Source: an uncultured Eubacteriales bacterium
Lineage (GTDB): Bacteria; Bacillota; Clostridia; Tissierellales; Peptoniphilaceae
Length of the DNA: 11,721 nucleotides
Assembly (NCBI GenBank): GCA_902488815.1
Contig: CABTXP010000037.1
Span: 1 to 11,721 of the forward strand
Reading direction: 5' to 3'
The notes below the pieces were generated by a model, which worked only from the letters and a program-made list of their open reading frames with translations, was not told the DNA's origin and ran no database searches. Positions within the stretch are counted from its first letter, which is position 1. Every line of letters starts with the position of its first letter. Shown here piece by piece: positions 7,441 through 11,721 of this stretch. The translations under genes and the position numbers were made by a program.

Positions 7441-7992
7441 TTAATATCTTTCGTTAATGTAATCGGAGATTAAAGAATTTCTAAGATTTTCTGAAAAAAT
7501 TCCGTTGTCTCTGATTATTTTTAAAAGCCACGGTGCCTTTGAATGGAGTATGGCTTCTTTTTTGTCATTTAAAACTATTTCATACAACTTGTTCTTTAAC
7601 TTTTCCGACTCCATTTTAATAAAGTAGGCTTCACAATTTTGAAACTCCTGCAAGTTTAAAATTTGAAGAGTTGCCTGATCCTTTTCATTGTAGTACTTGT
7701 TACTCAAATTTAAATAGTCATTGTATGTACGTCTCAAACTCTTGTCAAAACGAATTTCCTTGGCAAGCATGCGATAGTACTTGGCAAGACCGTTGTAATA
7801 TTGGTAGTTGTACATTCCCTTCTCGTAACTGTCTACTTTTAAAAAAGGACGAGAGTTTGGCGTATTAAAATAATTAAAGTTACGCTCGATAAACTCTCTC
7901 TTTGTTATGTCCTTGTTGTTGTATTGCATGATTAGATAGGATCTGTGTTCAAAAAAATCTTCAAACAGACCTCGTCTAACAGGTAGTTTCAA
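7441..7992 (-). CDS. Conserved protein of unknown function, 183 aa
   Basis: No known domain with an assigned function was recognised. It resembles an uncharacterised family found in Clostridia and Tissierellia (recalled as DUF6648, unverified), sharing the FFEHRSYLIMQYNN start, the EKGMYNYQYYNGLAKYY segment and an NSLISDYINERY-type C-terminus. It looks soluble and mostly helical: rich in Tyr, Asn, Lys and Arg, with no signal peptide, no membrane helix and no obvious metal or nucleotide site. The start is TTG at 7992; the preceding AGGG is six bases upstream and overlaps the tandem TAG stops of the microprotein. The next Met (residue 22) would cut off the conserved N-terminus. Last gene of the minus-strand operon, 11 bases after the microprotein stop and just before the shared terminator. 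Confidence 0.82.
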   Translation of the reverse strand: MKLPVRRGLFEDFFEHRSYLIMQYNNKDITKREFIERNFNYFNTPNSRPFLKVDSYEKGMYNYQYYNGLAKYYRMLAKEIRFDKSLRRTYNDYLNLSNKYYNEKDQATLQILNLQEFQNCEAYFIKMESEKLKNKLYEIVLNDKKEAILHSKAPWLLKIIRDNGIFSENLRNSLISDYINERY

Positions 7993-8003
7993 TATAATCC
8001 CTA

Positions 8004-8099
8004 CTATCTAAGCTGTGCCGCAATTTGTAAAACTACGGGAATAGCCATAACCGCCACAAGTATAACGGCAATTATTCTCGCCATCAATTTTCGGTTCAT
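8004..8099 (-). CDS. 31-residue single-pass membrane microprotein
   Basis: A small open frame reads MNRKLMARIIAVILV..., 31 residues, ending in AAQLR and two consecutive TAG stops (8004-8006 and 8001-8003). Residues 1-8 are basic (R3, K4, R8). Residues 9-28 form one uninterrupted hydrophobic helix with a proline at 21. One Gln and the terminal Arg follow, consistent with an N-in membrane microprotein. Its ATG overlaps the TGA of the P-loop gene as ATGA (8096-8099), the same coupling used at the three upstream junctions; a weak GGAAG lies ten bases upstream. It fills the only 100-base gap in the operon. In size and layout it recalls the Prli42 membrane miniproteins of Firmicutes, but this is only a resemblance and no stressosome gene is nearby. 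Function unknown; real coding is likely but not proven. Confidence 0.68.
   Translation of the reverse strand: MNRKLMARIIAVILVAVMAIPVVLQIAAQLR
8096..8099 (-). promoter_or_regulatory. ATGA translational-coupling site, P-loop gene to microprotein
   Basis: The TGA of the P-loop gene (complement of 8096-8098) overlaps the ATG of the 31-residue frame (complement of 8097-8099). Only a weak GGAAG ten bases upstream supports independent initiation. This overlap is the main sequence argument that the short frame is translated. Confidence 0.7.
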
Positions 8100-8521
8100 T
8101 GCGGTTTAACTTCCAAGCAGTTCTTTTGGAATTCTTCAGGAATTTCTTCCATTACATAGTCAACGTTGATAAAGATTTCTCTTCCTTCTACATCTTTAAT
8201 CTTGCTTAATTTGTTAAATAGGAATTCCAACTCTTCAATGTTAAGCTTAACAACTTTATAAACGCCGTCTACATATATTTTTTGAAGGTCATAGTCCATT
8301 GCCATTAAGCCGCAAAGGAATCCGTAAAATGATTCAATGTTTTGAAGTCTGAAATCATCAGCATTAATTAATCTCACATTGTAATCAAGTGAAAAGATAT
8401 GGTCATCATCAACTTCTACAAATGCAATATTACCGTTCCCGTCTTTAATGTCATTGTTAGCTTGGTCAATAAGCCACTTAGTCTTTCCTGCTCCCTTTGC
8501 TCCTAAAATAAATTTAACCAT
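8096..8521 (-). CDS. Small P-loop NTPase-like protein
   Basis: A cytoplasmic P-loop protein of about 141 residues (numbering below counts from the longer start at 8530). Walker A GAKGAGKT is at 10-17, right at the N-terminus. A candidate Walker B strand is KIYVD (84-88); a second strand ending in Asp is IFINVD (119-124). It has no transmembrane helix and no additional domain. Similar short proteins in Clostridia are sometimes labelled 'twitching motility protein PilT', but at a third of PilT's length and without its motifs that name is unsupported. Two starts are possible. ATG 8530 overlaps the upstream TGA as ATGA but lies against the AAAGGA; ATG 8521 has AAAGGA (8530-8535) eight bases upstream and is preferred (MVKFILGAKG...). 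Coupled to the radical SAM gene before it and the microprotein after it. Substrate and partner unknown. Confidence 0.8.
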   Translation of the reverse strand: MVKFILGAKGAGKTKWLIDQANNDIKDGNGNIAFVEVDDDHIFSLDYNVRLINADDFRLQNIESFYGFLCGLMAMDYDLQKIYVDGVYKVVKLNIEELEFLFNKLSKIKDVEGREIFINVDYVMEEIPEEFQKNCLEVKPQ

Positions 8522-8526
8522 TTCAA

Positions 8527-8530
8527 TCAT
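8527..8530 (-). promoter_or_regulatory. ATGA overlap, radical SAM gene to P-loop gene
   Basis: The radical SAM TGA overlaps an ATG for the P-loop gene as ATGA, but the AAAGGA here abuts that ATG and is better placed for the in-frame ATG nine bases on (8521). Either way the ribosome-binding site lies within the end of the radical SAM gene, so the two are closely coupled. Confidence 0.7.
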
Positions 8531-9429
8531 CCTTTCACATTTTGACCTTGAAAATATCCCAGGTCATTCATTGTATTAACTATATCATCTCTAATTTTCC
8601 ACCAACTCCTGTTGTGGTTTACAACAATTGTATCCTCTTGCGGTGCACGACCGACAATTCTTTGAATCACAGTCTCGGAGTCTAAATTTTGTAAAAATAA
8701 AATCACTCTCTCCTTATACTCGTCTAAAGAAAGTAATTTTATCTCACCCTCTAAGTACATTTTACCAAGTACCGTGTTTTTTACAATATATAGAGAATGA
8801 ATTTTAACTTCCTCTACAGAAAGTGCATTTAAAATCTTTGCACATTCCACTACATCGTAACGGTCGTCCCAGGGAAGATCTAAAATCACGTGAGCGCAAA
8901 CTCTAATGTTTCTTTCCCTACACCTGTTGGCAACGTCTATAAAGTCTGCCAAGTCGTGCCCTCTGTTTAAAATCTTCAAAGTCTTGTAGTTGACAGTTTG
9001 AAGTCCTATCTCCAAGGTCACAAAGTAATCTCTTTGGAGTTCTTCAATGTAATTTAGATACTCATTGCTTAAAGCATCAGGCCTTGTGGAAAAAGAAAAA
9101 CCTACTACTCCTTCAATCTTAGCTTCTTCTACATATTGTTTAAATACATCCAAATCACAGTATGTGCTGGTGTAGTTTTGGAAATAGGCAATAAACTTGT
9201 GAGCCTTGTATCTCTCTTCAGCCTTTTCTTTTGCAGATAAAAGTTGTGTCTTGATACTTCCCGGCACATTTTCAAATGAGCCTCCGCCTTCGCCGCAAAA
9301 TATACATCCTCCGACACCTTTGGTGCCGTCTCTGTTGGGACAGGTGCCCTTTAAATTAACGGGGAGTTTGTAAACTTTTTCTCCGAACCATTCTTTTAAA
9401 AATTCGGAGTAAAGTCTATAGGGTGTCAT
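8527..9429 (-). CDS. TIGR01212-family (YhcC-like) radical SAM protein
   Basis: Radical SAM enzyme of the YhcC/TIGR01212 family; the reaction is not established. The 300 residues match the family length. The N-terminus YRLYSEFLKEWFGEKVYKLPVNL is typical. The cluster cysteines follow an unusual spacing, C30-X11-C42-X2-C45 within CPNRDG...GGCIFC, characteristic of this family and unlike the usual CX3CX2C. GEGGGSF follows, then YFQNYTSTY and SFSTRPDAL, then the barrel strands LEIGLQT and ILDLPWDD, and a C-terminus with RIVGRAPQED and NRSWWKIRDDI. ATG 9429 overlaps the DUF1292 stop as ATGA (9426-9429); no strong ribosome-binding site precedes it (only GAAGAAGA), so it probably depends on translational coupling. 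It overlaps the next gene in the same way at 8527-8530. Family assignment is strong; function unknown. Confidence 0.92.
   Translation of the reverse strand: MTPYRLYSEFLKEWFGEKVYKLPVNLKGTCPNRDGTKGVGGCIFCGEGGGSFENVPGSIKTQLLSAKEKAEERYKAHKFIAYFQNYTSTYCDLDVFKQYVEEAKIEGVVGFSFSTRPDALSNEYLNYIEELQRDYFVTLEIGLQTVNYKTLKILNRGHDLADFIDVANRCRERNIRVCAHVILDLPWDDRYDVVECAKILNALSVEEVKIHSLYIVKNTVLGKMYLEGEIKLLSLDEYKERVILFLQNLDSETVIQRIVGRAPQEDTIVVNHNRSWWKIRDDIVNTMNDLGYFQGQNVKG
9426..9429 (-). promoter_or_regulatory. ATGA translational-coupling site, DUF1292 gene to radical SAM gene
   Basis: The DUF1292 TGA and radical SAM ATG overlap as ATGA. The upstream bases are the Glu/Asp codons of the DUF1292 tail (GAAGAAGA) rather than a proper Shine-Dalgarno, so re-initiation by terminating ribosomes is the likely route. 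Confidence 0.8.
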
Positions 9430-9749
9430 TCTTCTTCGTCTTCCATGTCCATTAATCTTGTAAATTCTGCAGCAACTTTGTCAAATTCAGCTTCGTCTTC
9501 AATTACTTGAAGATCCACGTTTTCGTCGTCGATTTCAGTGTATTGGTAGATGAAAGCATCAACTCCGTCTTCTTCGTGTACAGGTACAAGGGCAATGTAG
9601 TCTTTGTCGTCCAGGTCAAAAACTCCAAGCACAGCGCATTCCATTTCTTTGCCGTCATCAAGGGTAATAACCATTACATCATACTCTTCTTCAAATTCTT
9701 CGTCGTGATCGTGACCGCATCCGCAGTCTTTAATTTCTTTTTCTGTCAT
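9426..9749 (-). CDS. DUF1292 (YrzB-like) acidic protein
   Basis: A 107-residue, strongly acidic cytoplasmic protein. Residues about 23-75 carry the DUF1292 core (VMVITLDDGKEMECAVLGVF...YIALVPV, then FIYQYTE), a small beta-rich fold of unknown role in Firmicutes. The N-terminus has a Cys/His cluster, CGCGHDHDEE starting at C9 (C9, C11, H13, H15), that could bind a metal; such N-terminal clusters are recalled from clostridial members. The C-terminus ends in a run of Asp and Glu. ATG 9749 overlaps the pepD TGA (ATGA, 9746-9749) with a good GGAG six bases upstream. In other Firmicutes DUF1292 proteins often sit with Holliday-junction resolvase YqgF and YrzL; here the neighbours are PepD and a radical SAM protein. 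Confidence 0.9.
   Translation of the reverse strand: MTEKEIKDCGCGHDHDEEFEEEYDVMVITLDDGKEMECAVLGVFDLDDKDYIALVPVHEEDGVDAFIYQYTEIDDENVDLQVIEDEAEFDKVAAEFTRLMDMEDEEE
9746..9749 (-). promoter_or_regulatory. ATGA translational-coupling site, pepD to DUF1292 gene
   Basis: The TGA stop of pepD (complement of 9746-9748) shares two bases with the ATG of the DUF1292 gene (complement of 9747-9749). A GGAG lies six bases before the ATG, inside pepD, so both new initiation and re-initiation are possible. Confidence 0.85.
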
Positions 9750-11200
9750 TTTACTCTCCTCTTATATTCTTTTAAAATTTCTATTAAATATTCGTACGTT
9801 CTCTTTGTGGAGGAAATACTTACTTTTTCCCCCGGTGTGTGCAAGTGATAAATATCAGGGCCCATTGAAATTACATTTTCAAGTTTCAGCCTGTCGTTTA
9901 ACACCGCCGGCTCAAGACCTGCGTGTATTACCGTTAGGACCAAGTCTTCGCCATATAATTTTTTGTAGACGTCCTTTGCAATTTCGTTCATTTTGGAATG
10001 GTGATCGAATTCCCATGCAGGGTATCCGAATTCCTCTTCATAGGTGCCGTGGGTCAGCCTTGCCAAAATTTTAATTTTTTCAGCCAAATTTTCAAGCTTA
10101 GACATCTTCGAGCTTCTGATAGATGAATGAATTATTATTTCATCTTCAGTTGAATCAATTACCGCCAAGTTGGAAGAAGTCTCTACAAGAGCTTGTTCCA
10201 TTTGAGAAAGAGTGTTTACTCCGTTTGGGACTAAATTTAAAAAGTCCAAAATATTTTCAGCAACATCTTTACTCAAAGCCTTGTCTGAACTTTCGGCATT
10301 TTCCAAATTTACCCTCACATCAGGATCGGAAATGCTAAGTTCTTTTACAAAGTCTCCATTTAATCTTACGATCAAATTTTGAGCCAAGATTCTCTTGTCT
10401 TCCGGCACTGCAATTTTTGCAACTACATTACGAGGGATGGCATTTGTCCTAGAGCCTCCGTAAATGTCAATTAGCTTAAAGTCAAACTCTTCATTAAACT
10501 TGTAAAGGGTTCTTGCCAAAATTAAATTGGCGTTGCCTAAATTCAAGTGAATATCTTCGCCTGAGTGGCCGCCCTTGAGGCCCGATACTATTACATAGTA
10601 GTAAATATATGAGTCATTTAAATCTTGATAAGTCTTTTTAAATTTTACTTCAACTCTCTTTGAGCCTGCACAACCGCCGAAGACCGTGCCTTCACTTGCC
10701 GAGTCCAAGTTAATCATAGTAGTCCCCGTTATGTTTTTCGGATCTACATTAAAAGCTCCCGTCATTCCCGACTCTTCGTTTACAGTAAAGAGAGCTTCAA
10801 TATTTGCAGGATTGTCCTTGTCCACCAATGCGGCAAGAGCCAATGCAACTCCGATGCCGTTGTCAGCACCCAAGGTGGTGTTGTGTGAAATTAAATAGTC
10901 TCCTTCTTCAACGAAAGGTATGGGGTCTTTGTCAAAATCAATTTCAAAGTCCTTTGTCTTCTCACATACCATATCCATATGGCCTTGTAATATAACCGGC
11001 TTGGAATTGTCTTTAATTGACTTTACAATTACATTGCCCGCTTGGTCGACGACATAATCTAAGTTGTGTTTCTTTGCAAATTCTATTATAAACTCTCTTA
11101 CCTTCTCTTCCTTTTTGGAAGGTCTGGGTACTTTAGTAAGTTCCTTAAATATTTTCAGCACATTGTTTTCGTTCACTGAAAAATTTTCCAAACTAATCAC
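9746..11200 (-). CDS. pepD: Aminoacyl-histidine dipeptidase (M20 family)
   Basis: Cytosolic zinc dipeptidase (beta-Ala-His/Xaa-His dipeptidase, M20C type) that hydrolyses dipeptides such as carnosine-like substrates. The 484 residues are typical. Catalytic features: GHMDMV (H74, D76), GADNGIG (bridging D113), the catalytic acid in NEESG (E142/E143), NLDSASEG (D166), the lid/dimer domain starting near GLKGGHSGEDIH (208-217), IHAGLE (H426) and YHLHTPGE (H454, the late zinc ligand). All look intact. The start is uncertain. GTG 11200 has GAGG only two bases away; TTG 11191 (residue 4) has the stretch GAGGAAGTGAT upstream at more normal spacing. No signal peptide. Follows msrA by 35 bases and ends in an ATGA overlap with the DUF1292 gene, heading the coupled series. 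Confidence 0.94.
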   Translation of the reverse strand: MISLENFSVNENNVLKIFKELTKVPRPSKKEEKVREFIIEFAKKHNLDYVVDQAGNVIVKSIKDNSKPVILQGHMDMVCEKTKDFEIDFDKDPIPFVEEGDYLISHNTTLGADNGIGVALALAALVDKDNPANIEALFTVNEESGMTGAFNVDPKNITGTTMINLDSASEGTVFGGCAGSKRVEVKFKKTYQDLNDSYIYYYVIVSGLKGGHSGEDIHLNLGNANLILARTLYKFNEEFDFKLIDIYGGSRTNAIPRNVVAKIAVPEDKRILAQNLIVRLNGDFVKELSISDPDVRVNLENAESSDKALSKDVAENILDFLNLVPNGVNTLSQMEQALVETSSNLAVIDSTEDEIIIHSSIRSSKMSKLENLAEKIKILARLTHGTYEEEFGYPAWEFDHHSKMNEIAKDVYKKLYGEDLVLTVIHAGLEPAVLNDRLKLENVISMGPDIYHLHTPGEKVSISSTKRTYEYLIEILKEYKRRVK

Positions 11201-11212
11201 TTCCTCATCTTA

Positions 11213-11241
11213 ATTATACTAATGAAAATGTCCTTTTACAA
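11213..11241 (-). promoter_or_regulatory. Possible promoter for the pepD operon
   Basis: On the minus strand, TTGTAA (complement of 11236-11241) and a perfect TATAAT (complement of 11213-11218) are exactly 17 bases apart. The -35 overlaps the msrA stop codon. Transcription would start near 11206, a leader of about 6 bases to GTG 11200 or 15 to TTG 11191, so if real it favours the TTG start. No terminator was seen between msrA and pepD, so readthrough from msrA is also possible. Confidence 0.45.
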
Positions 11242-11706
11242 TTTTATATGACAATAGCCGTCGGGATTTTTTCTCAAATATTTTTGATGATATTCTTCAG
11301 CGACGTAAAAATTCCTAAGCTTGTGTACTTCCGTCACTATTGGTCTTTCGTAATTATTCTGAATTTTTGCCACAAAGTCTTTAATAGGCTTTTCAAATTC
11401 ATCATCTTCAAAATAAATTCCGGTCCTGTACTGTGTCCCGATGTCCGCACCTTGCCTGTTTAACAAAGTGGGGTCTATAACTTTAAAAAATTTTTCCAAA
11501 AGAGTTTCAAGACTTACAACATCCTCGTTGTACTGAACCTTTACACACTCGGCCGCATCTGTAAAGCCTTGTGACACTTCCCTATAGCCCGGGTTTTCAA
11601 CTATGGAGTTGGCATATCCCGCGCAAGTTGAAGTCACACCTTCAATGCGCGAAAAATATTCTTCCACTCCCCAGAAGCATCCCCCGGCAAAATATATTAC
11701 TTTCAT
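11236..11706 (-). CDS. msrA: Peptide methionine-S-sulfoxide reductase MsrA
   Basis: Reduces the S form of methionine sulfoxide in proteins and as the free amino acid, repairing oxidative damage in the cytoplasm. The 156 residues are complete. The catalytic motif GGCFWG has C10 as nucleophile, followed by GVEEYFSRIEGV. The general acid glutamate is E53 in TDAAECV (usually GHAE). DPTLLNRQGADIGTQYRTGIYF (78-99) and the end NPDGYCHIKL are standard for the family. Other cysteines are C28, C54 and C152. The cysteine often found in the family's 'VCSG' segment is serine here (VSQG), so the resolving cysteine, if any, must be another. Start ATG 11706 has a weak GGA-containing site (CGGAAATAAAAAA) upstream. 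Only 15 bases precede it in the window, so its promoter and upstream neighbour are unseen. No fused MsrB domain. Confidence 0.95.
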   Translation of the reverse strand: MKVIYFAGGCFWGVEEYFSRIEGVTSTCAGYANSIVENPGYREVSQGFTDAAECVKVQYNEDVVSLETLLEKFFKVIDPTLLNRQGADIGTQYRTGIYFEDDEFEKPIKDFVAKIQNNYERPIVTEVHKLRNFYVAEEYHQKYLRKNPDGYCHIKL

Positions 11707-11721
11707 TTTTTTATTTCCGCC

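Noticed and set aside
8004..8099. Prli42 stressosome anchor
   Set aside because: Size and single helix are similar, but the sequence match is not diagnostic and no stressosome genes are in the window; left as unknown microprotein.
8096..8521. Twitching motility protein PilT
   Set aside because: Only a Walker A and a short P-loop core are present; it lacks PilT length and motifs, and no pilus genes are nearby.
9507..9848. 113-residue plus-strand open frame opposite the DUF1292 gene and pepD end
   Set aside because: Its Val/Phe-rich content is the complement of the Asp/Glu codons of the real gene; no ribosome-binding site or known domain.
1..11721. Mobile element, phage, CRISPR array, riboswitch or tRNA
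   Set aside because: No transposase or integrase gene, no spaced direct repeats, no tRNA-like fold and no long structured leader was seen; intergenic gaps are mostly under 70 bases.

Overview
The window is a gene-dense, AT-rich piece of chromosome, almost certainly from a low-GC Gram-positive anaerobe. The block lepA-hemW-rpsT facing holA-comEC is the arrangement known from Bacillus and the Clostridia. The sporulation genes that sit between rpsT and lepA in Bacillus (gpr, spoIIP) are absent. That absence, the gene content and the AT-rich codons suggest a non-sporulating relative of the Clostridia (Tissierellia / Peptoniphilaceae-like). This placement is inference. No mobile element, CRISPR array, tRNA or rRNA was seen, and no gene-free stretch exceeds about 105 bases.

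Layout. Plus strand, 1-2850: the last three quarters of lepA (EF-4), hemW overlapping its end, and rpsT (S20) with its own promoter, a TTG start and an intrinsic terminator. Minus strand, 2874-6162: comEC then holA, overlapping by 11 bases and converging on rpsT; the stop codons of rpsT and holA lie opposite each other in the terminator stem. Plus strand, 6228-7394: a lone 388-residue gene, divergent from comEC and closed by a bidirectional terminator. It has the AlaX (alanyl-tRNA editing) layout plus a DHHA1-like tail, but all four zinc ligands are replaced.

Minus strand, 11706 down to 7441: msrA, then pepD, a DUF1292 protein, a TIGR01212/YhcC-type radical SAM protein, a small P-loop protein, a 31-residue membrane microprotein, and a 183-residue protein of unknown function. 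From pepD to the microprotein every junction is a 4-base ATGA stop/start overlap, so this is best read as one translationally coupled operon ending at the 7404-7432 terminator.

The conserved half covers translation (EF-4, S20), replication (delta subunit), DNA uptake (ComEC) and heme handling (HemW). The other half mixes methionine-sulfoxide repair, dipeptide hydrolysis and four poorly understood proteins. The two most notable items are the metal-site-less AlaX homologue and the coupled microprotein at 8004-8099.
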